From Lineolata rhizophorae (lineage: Eukaryota > Ascomycota > Dothideomycetes > Lineolatales > Lineolataceae), in assembly GCA_010093515.1 (NCBI GenBank), contig MU001686.1:744115-808114 (forward strand): a stretch of 64,000 nt of DNA, read 5' to 3'. Position 1 is the first letter of the stretch; every line of letters begins with the position of its first letter. The notes under the pieces are model-generated. The model was given only the letters and a program-made list of their open reading frames with translations. It was not told the DNA's origin and did not search any database. Of this stretch, positions 40,559-51,771 are shown in pieces. A program made the translations under genes and the position numbers.

Positions 40559-41863
40559 CTAGTCGTACCAAATGGCATTCATTCCGAAGCCGGGCTCCTG
40601 CACCCGGCACCGCGCGACCCGGCACAGAAACTCGTCCCGCCAGCGATAGATCTCCAGCCACCCGTCCTGGTCGTCCGTCAGCGCCAGCCACTCGTCGCTC
40701 CAGTCGGCCGGGCTCACGGCGTTGGAGTGCCCGCCGCTCGTCGGCGTCGGGTTCATGCAGATCTGGCGCTCGATCTGGCCCTGCGGCCCCAGCGCGAAGG
40801 CGCTCACGTAGCCCGTCACGTCGGCCGCGTTGGCCCGCGCCGTCGCGAACAGGTAGCGGCCGGAGCGCGACACGGCCGCCACGTCGGCGCGGTACATGCG
40901 GCGGCGCGCGCGCTCGGCCGGGAACAGGTCGACGGCCGGCGGCACCAGCGGGAACGAGCGCCGCGTGTACACCGGCAGCCGGCTGCGCCCGTCCACCACG
41001 TACTCGGCCAGCGTGTTGCCGGCCTCCATGACGACGTACAGGAACGCGCCCGACGGGTGCATGGCCACCCAGCGGGGGTGGTCGCCGGGCGCGGGTGCGT
41101 CCGCCCAGCCCACCACCGCCAGCCGGCCCGAGTCGGCCTCCTTGCGGTGCACCCACACGCGGTCGGCGTACATGTCGGCGCTGTACAGGAACGCCTCGGC
41201 CGGGTCGAAGACGGTGCCGTGCACGCCCGACCCGTCGGCGTAGGCGAAGTTCTGCACGTTGGCCGCGAGGCCGCCCGTGCCGTCGACCGAGAAGACGTTG
41301 CCGTAGCCGGCGTGCTTGTAGAAGGGGTTGCCGTACACGCAGTGCGGCGGGCGCTGGGCGGCGAGCACGAAGATGGCCCGCGTGTTGGTGTCTTTGCTGG
41401 CGGCGAGGGCTGCGAGGGGGCGGAAACGGTAGAAGCTTGCTCGGTTAGATGCCATGGACTACTCCGCCGTGTAGCGGCTTCGGAGAGGACGAGGCTGGGT
41501 CTGCGTACGGTCTCCGCCGATGGGGTGCGACGAGTGGTGGGTGATCTCGGTGGGACTGGCGACCGAGAAGCTCGTCCAGGCCTTCATGGACGCGCCGTAG
41601 ATGTTCTTCTTCGCATGCTATAATAGGATGTGTGACAGATAAAAAAAGGTCAGCAACGCAGCCTTTTTCTTGCCCAGCGTTTCCCCGGCAGGGCCAATTT
41701 CCGGGCCACGCAGACTCACGTCAAAGGTCATCCACGAGATGGGCTCGTCGTGCGGGATCTCGGTCCGCTTGATGAGCTCCAGCGTCAGCTTCTCGTCGTC
41801 GAACTCGAAGCTGAAGATGGCGCCGGGCGGCGTCCAGGTGCCGACCATCAGGTGGTGCAGCAT
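40559..41863 (-). CDS. 3-carboxy-cis,cis-muconate cyclase (beta-propeller lactonizing enzyme)
   Basis: Lactonises 3-carboxy-cis,cis-muconate, the ring-fission product of protocatechuate, to 3-carboxymuconolactone. The fungal enzyme is a seven-bladed beta-propeller unrelated to bacterial versions. Three exons, 41863-41720, 41617-41509 and 41409-40559, give 367 residues, matching the Neurospora enzyme's length. The start MLHHLMVGTWTPPGAIFSF and the joins SWMTFD|HAKKNIYGA and HPIGGD|PLAASKDTNTRA all agree with that family. Conserved GDHPRWVAMHPSG and TPTSGGHSNAVSP blocks and the end EPGFGMNAIWYD are present. Intron 2 uses GTACGC. The start is divergent from the dioxygenase gene, 754 bp away. Confidence 0.96.
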
Positions 41864-42009
41864 CGCGAGCGGGCGCAGGAGCTGGCTGCAGGGAAGGGCA
41901 GCAGGAAGGCAGGCGGCAGCGGAGGAGACGAATTGGCATCGCCTGACGCGGAAGAAGGCTTCAGGAGCGGCATGGCGGCGCGGAGAGGCTATCGCGGCGA
42001 AGAAGCACG

Positions 42010-42043
42010 GAGGGCGGGGGGAGGGGGAGGAGGGGGAGAGGGA
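42010..42043 (+). promoter_or_regulatory. G-tract cluster with quadruplex potential
   Basis: Several runs of three to six G separated by one or two bases (GGAGGGCGGGGGGAGG and following) in the divergent promoter region. This fits the G3+N1-7 pattern for a G-quadruplex on the plus strand. Formation and role are untested. Confidence 0.6.
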
Positions 42044-42524
42044 CAGCAGACGGGCGGCGCAGGCCGGAAGAGCGCTTAGCCAGGGCGCCGGGCGCGGCCG
42101 AGCCGGGCCCCGCCTCCCGAGCTGGCCGCCGATGCGGGGAAGCTTGCGGCGGCGGCAATCGTCACGGCTCCCGCTGCCACTCGCGCGCGCGGCGGCTCTG
42201 GCGGCGCCGTCGCCCGTCGGAGACGGCCCACGGCAGTTCCCCTGTCTTGCCCGCCGCCAGGAGCTGCGCGGGAGCAGCGAGCGGACGCCGCGGCGCGCCG
42301 CTGCTTACGCCCATCCCGGACAGCCGACCGCATCTGCCGCTGGGCGTGCCCGGCGATGCATCATGGCACGATGCAAACCCCCCCGGGATGCCCGGCGGCC
42401 AGTCATATATAGTCCATTAGTCTCCCGTCTCAATTGACGCAGGGTCTCTGTCTTTTCTATCTGATTCAGTGAATTAATCCGTTCCCGTACGTAGCTGACC
42501 TCTTGTTTCTCTCGGTTTCTGCTC

Positions 42525-42546
42525 TGTTCTGTTCTGTTCTGTTCTT
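42525..42546 (+). repeat. (TGTTC)n pentanucleotide repeat
   Basis: Four tandem TGTTC units in the presumed leader of the dioxygenase gene, about 75 bases before its ATG. Confidence 0.85.
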
Positions 42547-42617
42547 CAATCCCCCCCATCCCTCCGCCACAGCTTCAATTCGCGATCCCAAGCACCCGCC
42601 TGGTAGCAGCAGCGACG

Positions 42618-43729
42618 ATGGCTGGCAGCGGGCACTCGTACGACCCCAACTTCACGCAGAACTGCATCGACGCCATCGGGCCCAAGGCGTCGCCGCGCAC
42701 CCGCGAAGTCATGGGCGCCCTCCTCCGCCACATCCACGACTTCGCCCGCGAGGTCGAGCTCACGACCGACGAGTGGCTCGCCGGCGTGCGCTTCGTCAAC
42801 TCCATCGGCCAGATCAGCGACAACACGCGCAACGAGGCCCACCGCGTCTCGGACATAATCGGCCTGGAATCGTGAGTGCGCCTTTATTTTTATGCCCTTT
42901 TTGTCATTCCGTCCACAGGGAGTAGAAAGTAGGAATGTGAAATGTTTCGGGGGGAAAACTGTTGCAGAGAACTTACCTCCGCAGACTCGTGGACGAGATC
43001 GCGCACAAGCACGTCAACGAGAGCGGGCAGACGCCCACCTCGTCGACCATCCTGGGCCCCTTCTGGAGCCCGCGCGCCCCCTTCCGCAACAACGGCGAGA
43101 GCATCATCGAGAGCCCGCACAGCGGCCAGGTGGCCCTGATGCACGGCAAGGTGGTGGACATGGTGACGGGGCGGCCCATCCCCGGCGCCGTCGTCGACAT
43201 CTGGCAGGCCTCGTCCAACGGCAAGTACGACTTCCAGGACCCCGAAAACCAGGTCGACAACAACCTGCGCGGCAAGTTCCGGAGCAACGAGAAGGGCGAG
43301 TATCACTTCTACTGCCTCAAGCCGACGGCGTACACCCTTCCGACCGACGGTAAGGATTTCCAAAACGCCCTTTGATTTTCTCGAGGAAGATAAAGACGGA
43401 ATGAACAGAATCATTGGCTGACCAAATTTTTTTTTCTCCATTTGCCCTCAGGCCCCGCCGGCGTCCTCTTCGACCTGCTCGACCGCAGCCCCTGGCGACC
43501 CGCCCACATCCACCTCATGATCTCGCACGACGACTACAGCCCCGTCGTCACCCAGCTGTACCCCAAGGGGGACCCGCACCTGCACGACGACTCCGTCTTC
43601 GCCGTCAAGCCCGACCTCGTCGTCGACTTCAAGCCGCGCCAGGGCGACCCCAAGGCCGAGCTCGATCTCCACTACGATATCAAGCTCGCGCCGCGCGATT
43701 CCAAGTCGGCGAGCGTGTCGAGGCTGTAG
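42618..43729 (+). CDS. Intradiol ring-cleaving dioxygenase (catechol/hydroxyquinol 1,2- or protocatechuate 3,4-type)
   Basis: Non-haem Fe(III) dioxygenase that opens a catecholic ring between the hydroxyls. Three exons, 42618-42871, 42985-43349 and 43452-43729; 298 residues. The N-terminal helical dimerisation domain (about 15-100) is joined across intron 1 as [14 protein letters not shown]. The beta-sandwich core begins at [10 protein letters not shown] (about 103-112). The four iron ligands are all in place: Tyr166 (GKYDFQDP), Tyr201 ([11 protein letters not shown]), His225 and His227 ([10 protein letters not shown]), with spacing as in catechol 1,2-dioxygenase. By sequence it is closest to the catechol/hydroxyquinol group with the N-terminal domain. 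The neighbouring carboxymuconate cyclase argues for protocatechuate as substrate, so specificity is open. No signal peptide, hence cytosolic. Confidence 0.95.
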
Positions 43730-44358
43730 AGGTGGGATGGATGGACGGGTGCGGGGGAAAATGTCTTGGTTGATATCTTGGATGATTTCAATTGGCCAAT
43801 TGAATGGGCTGCCTAGCTGCTGTAGCACTTTTTCAAAGGAAAAATATGGACGACCTGTCGCATGTGTGGAGTACAAATCTAGCTTGCTTTTAGAATGGAC
43901 GTAACGGAATCTTTAAAGCCGAGCGTATGTAGTCTACTACTAAATCCCGTCGACAATTGGAGTGATGACGGTAAAGCGCTTGCGGCAAACAATGGAGTGA
44001 AAACAAGTGCTGCGCTCTGCGTTGGAAAACGAGTCAATCGTAGAATCAAGAAACTCACCCCCGATGTCGCACCGGAAAGAATTCCGCTCTTATGACATCC
44101 AATGAGAGCAAGTTCTTGGAAATCCAAGGCTTGAGTCCGTCCGCACTATTTGAATGGACGCAGCCCTACCAAATTCCTACGTATATTTGTTTATCCCCCC
44201 CCAGCAAAATTCCTTTTCGACACCAACGACCCAAGCCCACTCTCCCAACCCCATCACACTCCACTGAACTCAACTCAACTCACTCAACCAACACTACCTA
44301 CCCAAACCACCCCCTCACCAACCAAATCCCCCCAAAACGGCCAACAACCCACCCAACA
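43730..44358. other. Intergenic and G-poor leader before the decarboxylase-like gene
   Basis: 3' flank of the dioxygenase gene, then the upstream region of the next plus-strand gene. Positions about 44200-44358 contain almost no G on the coding strand and consist of ACC/CAAC/CTCA units, typical of an unstructured 5' leader. The frame is open through it from 44092, so an N-terminal extension is possible but compositionally unlikely. Confidence 0.55.
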
Positions 44359-44997
44359 ATGCGCCTCCCCTACGCCCCCACGACCCCACCCCCCACCGCC
44401 CCCGCCACCACAACCGAAACCTACGCCCGCCTCTCCGCCCGGCGCGCGCCCCGCCCGCTCCTCCCCCTCGACCTCGCCCTCCTGCACTCGCCCCCCGTGG
44501 CCGACGGCTGGAACGCCTTCCTCGGCGCCGTCCGCGCCCGCACCGGCCTCGACCCGGCCCTCCAGGAGCTCGCCGTCTGCCGCGTCGCCGCGCTGACGGG
44601 CGCCGCCTTCGAGTGGAACGCCCACGCGCCGCTGGCGCTGCGCGCCGGCGTCGCGCCGCCGGTGCTGCGCCGGCTGCGGAGCTGGCCGCCGCGGGCCAGG
44701 GGCGCGCAACCACCGCCAGCCGACGGCGGCGATAACGACGACGATGGTCGAGGCCTGCTGGCGCCCAAGGAACGCGCCGTTGTCGACTACGCGGACCAGA
44801 TGACGCGCGACGTCGCCGTCGACGACGCCGTCTTCGCCGAGCTGCGCGAGCATTTCTCGGAGCAGGACATCGTCGAGCTGACGGCCACCATCGCCGCCTA
44901 CAACTGCGTGAGCAGGTTTCTGGTAGCCCTGGACGTGGGCGAGGTTAACGGGACCGAGTTGAAGTCTGTGGAGGAGCTGATGGAGAAGAAGGAATAG
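44359..44997 (+). CDS. Carboxymuconolactone decarboxylase family protein (AhpD-like)
   Basis: 212-residue, single-exon helical protein of the CMD/AhpD fold. In bacteria, carboxymuconolactone decarboxylase turns 4-carboxymuconolactone into the enol-lactone of 3-oxoadipate. The family block ELAVCRVAALTGAAFEWNAHAPLALRAGV (about 70-98) contains the E-W-x-x-H motif (Glu85, His89). The CxxC of peroxidase-type AhpD is absent. A second helical part, ERAVVDYADQMTRDVAVDD...FSEQDIVELTATIAAYNCVSRFL, completes the fold. I choose the Met at 44359 because it follows a good context (CCCAACAATGCG) and the upstream open frame is leader-like. Its place beside the cyclase and hydrolase supports a role in the same pathway, though many fungal CMD-like proteins have other or unknown substrates. 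Confidence 0.85.
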   Translation: MRLPYAPTTPPPTAPATTTETYARLSARRAPRPLLPLDLALLHSPPVADGWNAFLGAVRARTGLDPALQELAVCRVAALTGAAFEWNAHAPLALRAGVAPPVLRRLRSWPPRARGAQPPPADGGDNDDDGRGLLAPKERAVVDYADQMTRDVAVDDAVFAELREHFSEQDIVELTATIAAYNCVSRFLVALDVGEVNGTELKSVEELMEKKE

Positions 44998-46005
44998 ATT
45001 GCGGGCTTTCCCCCATTTTGGCAATTTGATTTCTCACGCCGATTCTGACCCTAAACAAACACGTGTATATATATATTCCAAAGTCATTATTGCCGCGACT
45101 TACATACGATACCTATGCACACCAGAACTCTATATTCCCCGAAAAGAAACTCGTAGCAGTCATCTCTCAGGTAAATGTCTGCGGCCGTGTCTGTTCCGGA
45201 CAAAGCGATGGGGAAATGAATAAAAAATATGTAAGGGAATAGAAAAAAAAAAAAAAAGAAAAGGCCAAAACGCCCGCGCTTTGAAATTTGAAGAGCAAAA
45301 AAAGAACGAAAAATGTAAGTATGGTATCCGAAGGCAAAAGGAAAACGAGTCGAACGACACCCCGCTATGCAAAGCACCGTGAGACCAGCCTCTCCACACT
45401 CATTGGGAGAAACCCGGATCGGCCCGGCTCCGCTTCAACCACACTCGTCTCCGCAAAACGCCGACCTGCATGAAAGCGAAACTTCAACACAAGGTGGCCA
45501 GCAAAATGTACAGAGACCACCCCGTCTCATCGCTAGAGCAACATCGTGATCCGCCTTGGCTTCCTTCGTCCACATATGTCGTAACCAACTGCTTCCATTA
45601 CAATACGTCGCGTCGCGCCTACTGTTAAATAGCACCCAATATAGCACTCATACCTTTTTTTTGCATGGAAAACATTTGTCGTTCCACAAGAGCGTGACAG
45701 GTAGATAGGCAGGCAAGAGCTCGGGTATCAAGAGTCGTTCGCAAAGCCAATGAAACAAGACAAGAAAAAGGCGGGAAGAAACGGGGTTAAAAGGTGAGGC
45801 AGGGGGTGGAATAGAAAAATTAATGAATTGACGACAATTGACGAAAACATAAAAGGCCAAAAAAGGTATGAGCGTGATTGAAATATGACGGCCCGCTATG
45901 CGTGGACAGAGAGACATTGAACCCGTCCCTTAAATCCAAACAGAAAAAAAAAAAAAAAAGCCAAAAAAAAAAAAAAAACAAAGAAAAGGAAGAAAAAGAA
46001 GGCCT
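44998..46005. other. Intergenic between convergent genes, A-rich
   Basis: 3' flanks of the decarboxylase-like gene and the RasGAP-like gene. It contains A homopolymers at about 45243-45257, 45944-45959 and 45963-45978. No gene is supported; ORFs on either strand are short and AT-driven. Confidence 0.55.
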
Positions 46006-49000
46006 TCAAGGAATCTTCTCAATCTCATCCCTCGTCCTCAGGTACTTGGTCGCCAGCTGGTCGCCGCCCTTCTTGCTCATCTCCATCCAGTGATGCGCCA
46101 CGCACATGGTGACGGGGTCGGCCCGCGACGGGTCCTCGCGCTTGCGGTCGCGCGCCGACAGCGCCTCGCCCTTGAACACCTCGCGCGGCTTGCTCAGTGG
46201 CATCACCATGCGCGGCACTAGGTCTGGGTGCGTCATGTACAGGATGGCCAGCTCGCGCTGCGCCGCCGCGTCGCCCTCACGCGCCGTAATGGTCAGCATG
46301 CGCGCCGCGTCCGCCATGGAGAACTTGGCGATGGGGTCCTGAGGCGGCAGCGATGCCGACGAAGCGCTCAAGTCGTTCGCGCCTTTCTCGCTGGCGCCTC
46401 CGGCTGCGGCGGAGGCCGTAGAACCGGCAGTCGCGTGCGCGTTGGCCTCCCGATTCTTGGTGTTGAGCTGCACGATATCGTCGACGACCTCCACCATGAC
46501 GCGGCAGACGTCTTGCTTCAGGCTCAGCGCGGCTAGACCCGCGTCCCAGAAGGCTTTGCCCGCGGCGCTCTTGTCGAGCATCCGCGAAGGCACAAAAGAC
46601 GCAATGTACTGGAGGTCGCGGAACAGCGTCTTGGGGCGGATGTTGGCGTCGCGGAACAAGCCTTGCAACACGTCAACAATCATGTCGGTGCTCGGTAGGA
46701 CCGCGATGGAGCGGGCGTCGCTGGCGATGGCGGTGACACCACCGCCATGCTGCTGCATGGGCGACGGCGACGGCGGGCCGTTCTGATTCATCGAGTGCGA
46801 CCGCCGCTCCTCACAATTCGCAATCGCCTCCTCGAGGTTCTGAGCGCGTGTCGTGCTCACGGCAGGATCACGTGAGCTCAACTCGGGCACCGAGCCGAGC
46901 GTGGGCGACTGCGACACAGTAGGCAGAGTCGTCTCGCGCCGAGATAAGTGCCGCCCCGAGCGAGAAGAGAGCGACGCGATGATCAGCTTCTCCAGCTCGA
47001 AGAGGGCGTGCAGCTTCGAAAAGGGATTTGGGTGTGTCGCAAACTTTCGGAGCAGACGGCGGAAGGCCATGTTGTACGGGAACTCCAGGATGCCTGATCG
47101 CTTCGCGGCAGACATACCGGAGCGAGCGGTCGCGTCGCTGGACGATGTTGAATGTTCTCCTGCCGAGAGATGTGGCAAGTCGCCTGTCGCAACGTGCTTC
47201 GCGCTCTTCATGCTCTTCATGCTCTTCTTGCGAGCTAGAGAGCGCCTGCGGCGGCGGTCCTCATCCTCCTTGCGTTGGATGCACTCCTCACCCAAGTCGC
47301 CGCCGAACCACGCGTCAGTCTCACTGCCAGCTCCAAAAACTTGGGTACCAAGGTCGCTGAGAAGCAAGCCCGTGACGGTCTGCTTAAGATCCAGCAAGAA
47401 TTTGCGCTTGTCTTCGTTGACGCTCTCGGAGTTCTTCAGCATGACAGTGCCACGTGAGGACGAGGCAGTCCGAGGGCGAATGCTGGTGGCACTCGAAGGA
47501 GACTGGGCTTGGGTCTGGAACGGCGACCAGAACGTCACCGAGGAATCAATGGTAAGAATCGGGCTCGAGCCACCGAAGTAGTCCTGGGTGTCCATAAGAT
47601 GGCCGCCCGAGCTGTACTTCGCAGAATCAAAGCTCTGTTCAGACCCGTTCCTCCCCGACATGCTGCGAAGCGTGCTAGAAGTGCCGCTCGAACCAGGGAT
47701 GAAATCAAACTTCCTCGAGCTGGGGCGAGCGTTGTTGTTGTTATTATTATTGTTGTTGTTGCTAGCGTTATTATTGCCTCCGTTCGCGCCGCCGCTACCA
47801 AGGCCGCCAAGTCCGGGCAGTGTCTCGTACTCCTCATCACCGGCAATGCTTAGCGTTCCGACGCCAGTCAGGAAGAGATCGCCCTTTTGGCGGCCGCTGT
47901 CGAGGATTTCCTTGTCGCGGCGGTAGAGTTCGCTCGACCAGAGCACGGGACCATCCATGATTCCGTGGGCAACAAGTTTGTTGACGCACTTGTCGACCTC
48001 GAGGCAGAATCGGTGAATGCGCTCCTCTCCTTTGCAGAAGCCGTTCTCAATGCCGTACTGAGAGAGCCAGCCGGACGTGATCTCCGACTGCTCGTCCGAG
48101 AGTTTGTTCGGGCCCCCGTGATCAGGCGACGCCGCCATTAGATCGTAAACCTGCACCTCGGTTTTCAGGAGGTAGTTGCTCGCAGCAGGCTTCGGCGCGT
48201 TGCGGTGACGCTGGTGCTGCTGGTGGACTCCGGGGATCGGCCTGCCATCGGCGGTCTTGGTCGGCTGGCCCATGACCTTCAGAGCCACGGCCACGTTCTT
48301 CGCCTCGTCGTACACGGCCGAGTTGCGCACATCGGTGATGTACCACATCTTGTCCCGAAGGTTCTTCAAAGCGAGCATCATGTCCTCGATGGTCGAGTCG
48401 TGACGCTCCTGTGACTGCTTGAGCCAGACGAACCAGGCTTCGAACTCTTCGATGGCAGTGGCCGACTTGCTCAACGAATCCCGGGGGCCGCGCGAGAAAT
48501 AATTGAGCAGGGACGCATACCCGTTCCGAGTGAGACTAGGAACGGACAACCGCCGGAGCTGTTGCAGGGTCTTGAAGTAGAGATGTGCATTGACAAAATC
48601 AGACCTAGCCTGACACTGCTGGGTTGCGGCTTCCAACATCGTGATCAAGACGGACTGTTTCTCGTCGCGGGCATGGTGATGGTGCTGCTGCGGGCTTTGG
48701 TGTTGGGAGGATGACCGATGGCGACTACTAGCTCCAACGCTAGAAGTGCCCTTCTGAGTCGAGGCGAGCAAATTCGTCAGCTGGCTCTGGCTATGGTAGG
48801 GGTTCTTGGAGACTGGCTTCTCCGAGAAGGGCGCATGCTCTTCGGCTGGTGGCAGGGCTCTGTTGCCGACGCTATCGCTAGCATCCAACCTCGCGTCCCG
48901 TCGAATGGTGGACGTCCGATTGCTGAACCCCTTGGATTCGCTCTCCGGTGCCAACTCCTTGGGAATTTCGTACTCTTCCACTAGCTTGGCGATGTTCTCC

Positions 49001-51771
49001 TTCAGTAGATGGTAGTCCGTCTCCAGCTGCATCCTCTCAGCTGGGCCGTCATCATCCTCATCACTGTCGGTATCGGCCGAGTCTTCATCCAATTCCTCGT
49101 CTTCGTCCTCGAAATCCTTCCGCATTCTCGTCCGCAGCTCCTTCCCGTCCGGCGAAACATAGAGGACGGACCAACGTTCTGCGCATGGGTGGCACGTCCC
49201 GGAAGTGGCCTCCACACCAAGGATACGGCTCATTTCTGAGCACGCCATCCTTAGGAGGCGGCCGTATTCCTCGGTAGGAGCGACCTTGGTGGTGTTCCCA
49301 CCAACCTCCCCGCTGCCGGGGAATAGGCTTCCGTTGGGTTCCCCACCGCGCCCGGCCGGCTCGAGCAGAGGCTCCCGCGACGTCTGATCGCTGGTGACCG
49401 ACGAAGCGCTCATGCTCAGAATGGAGCTCGCATCTCCACCTGCACTCGCGCTGTTGGCGCCGAGCGTGGCCGAAGAAGGAGCACGGAAAGGCATGGAAGC
49501 GCCAGACATGGACGAAGCACCCGACGCAAGCCCGCCTCCCTGTCGCAGCTGCTGTGGCAGGTCTTTATCCAACTGACTGGAAGGCGGACGGCGTTCCGGA
49601 AAGAGTGCGTTGATGAGGGTATAGATATCAGCAGGGCAAACGACAAGGAAAGGCTGCACTTCGACAGTCTCGCGGGGAGAAGTGATTGCCTTTGCGGGAA
49701 GAAGAACTGGCGGTTTCGTATGAGGGCGGTTGCTCTTGAACCTAGCCAAAATGTTTTCGATGTGCGTCTTGATCTCGGGTAGCACATTGCCGTGTTGTTT
49801 CCTGAGCTCCAAAGTTAGCCAAAACCATCCGTTTTGGCGGCGGTCCGAATATACTTGCCAGTTGTAGGTCATATCAGCTACCGCTTTGTGGGCGCGGAGA
49901 GCGATCTCCTTGAGAATTCTTTGCCGCGCGTGCTCCGAAATGTGATAACCAGTCATGATCCCATGCGACTGGCGGGGTATGTTAGCAGATCTGACTCCAG
50001 CTCATCCACGAAAAGCCCGGCTACATACCTCTGGATGAATAATGGCATTAAGCAAGAACGTGGAAAAGAACCAGCGCGAAACAATAAAGGTTTGAGCGAT
50101 ACGTTGATGCCTCTTGCTAGAATCCTCTAGTTTGTGAATAATAGCGGTGCCGAGTTCCAAAACGCCGTCCGGAATGCCGCCCGCGCTAGGCTCGTCATCA
50201 ATTACCTCGAAAAGCCTCTTCACGGCGCGCTCGTAAAACTCATCCGCGGCAATGGTGTCCTTTGAGTTGCGCGAGTCGGCCTGACCCCTTGACCGGAGGA
50301 ACTGGTCGTCGGGCTTGTCCAGGATGAACTGGCCTTCCTGCAGGACTTGCATCAGGTACAACTCCAGGTTCGCCTTGCCCGGCCACTCGCGCATCCCGGT
50401 CCAGGCGTCCAGGACGATCTTGATAAACTTGTCACTCCCTGGCTTGGCCTCGACGATGAGCCTCGCGCAGGCTGTGGACCACGCTTCCGTACGGCGGAGA
50501 TCCTCGGCGGAATCCGGGCCCGAGGAATTCGCAAAAATGGTATAAATCAACGCGGAAAGAGGGTCGTGCCTCTGAAACGACAACAAACGTTCTACGGGGT
50601 TGGGTACCTGGGGAGTCGGCTTCTGCGCCGAGCTCCCTACGCCCTTGCTCCGGCCTCCCTGAAGGGCCATGACGGAATCGATGGGGTCCAACGTTGGGCG
50701 AAACGACGTGAGCGAAGCAAGCTCCTGCTGCGAGAGGCTCGTGAGACGGGCGGCAAGGAAGTCCGGATTAGTGCGGATTTCGGAGATGAAGGTCAGAAAC
50801 TCGTCCCTCGTCGACGAGGGAAGTTCATGCATGAAGGTTGAAAAGGACGAAGCCGAGGCTAAGGACGAAGAATTTTGGTAAATTCTGTCCCCGCTGCCTG
50901 CAGCTCTGGAGAACTTGCTCGGCGTCGACTTGCTGAGCTCCAAATCGGGCTCGAGCAAGGCGAATTGCCGGGTAGCCTCGCACGAGCTCCTAACGTCGTG
51001 GATGGCATTGAAGAGGGTGGCAAAGTGCCTCTTCTCGTCAGTTTTAAAATTGTCAACCAAAGTTCGATGGGCTAGCTCCCCGACGTGCAACAGTCGTGCC
51101 GAGAGCGCGCTGGACACCAGCCATCTGTGGAGCCGGACGCGCGCATGGTTTCTCTTTTGTTCCTGATACCGCTGCAGGCGGATCAGGTGGGCGAGCTCCG
51201 CTAGAGAAGTGGAGGAGGTTGGTACTGCTGAAGTAGGCAGGTACGCCTCGGTGTATTGGGAGGTATCGTGAGGCAGGAGACGCGGCAAGCGGCCGGCAGG
51301 GGCCGAGGCCGACGGAGGTAATGAAGGACGCAGGTGCGAATCAACGACTTGCGCGCTGTGGTGGTGAGAGTAGCTGTTGGTGCTGGCGCCGGGGGTGCCG
51401 CCGCCAAGGCTGTTGCTACGGAGGGGGTGGCCGTGGACGTGCCCGTGGCCTACGTTCGCTATAAACCTTTCGTCTTCGACAGGATTCCGGCCCAGTCTAC
51501 TACCCATAGTCGAAGTTCGCGAACCTGGAGACGACGACCGAGGGGGGCTCGACGGGCGCGGAGCTGCTGCTGCTGCTGCTGCTGCGGCGGCGGCGGGAGC
51601 TTCTTGGGAGGGAGAGTCATGGAACTCCGGCGAGTGATGCTGCTGCTGCTGCTGCGGCGGCGGCGGCGGGGGCGGCGACGGGCTTCTAGAAGAGAGGTGG
51701 GTGATGGTGGGAGAGACGGCTGCTGGCGGGCGAGCGGGCGATAGAAAAAGACCGTTAGTGAATGCCAACAC
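46006..51771 (-). CDS. Large RasGAP-like cytoplasmic protein (1,901 residues)
   Basis: Two exons, 51771-50029 and 49968-46006, joined as NAIIHPE|SHGIMTGYHISEHARQ through a 60-nt intron. The first about 190 residues are low complexity (poly-Pro, Gln, Ala, Ser, His). Residues about 195-660 are helical. The part ending RWFFSTFLLNAIIHPE|SHGIMTGYHISEHARQRILKEIALRAHKAV resembles the C-terminal end of a Ras GTPase-activating domain, with the N-P/H-P-E turn and following helices, but I see no convincing arginine finger. A long middle has an acidic run (EDEDEELDEDSADTDSDEDDD), a conserved helical block (RSDFVNAHLYFKTLQQLRRLS) and an Asn homopolymer. The C-terminus has a Sel1/TPR-like GDAAAQRELAILYM. 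It could regulate Ras/Rho/Rab signalling; this is tentative. The start may lie further upstream. Confidence 0.75.

Larger units (their letters stand above)
41864..42617. promoter_or_regulatory. Divergent promoter of the aromatic-catabolism cluster
   Basis: 754 bp between the cyclase (minus) and dioxygenase (plus) start codons. The cyclase side is very GC-rich and holds a G-tract region (42010-42043). The dioxygenase side becomes AT-richer from about 42400, with TATATAG at about 42404 and the CT-rich leader with TGTTC repeats before the ATG. A shared regulator would act here; no binding site can be named from sequence. Confidence 0.65.

Noticed and set aside
44092-44358. N-terminal extension of the decarboxylase-like protein
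   Set aside because: The stretch is an almost G-free leader giving Pro/Thr/Asn-rich sequence; the Met at 44359 has better context and gives the normal family length.
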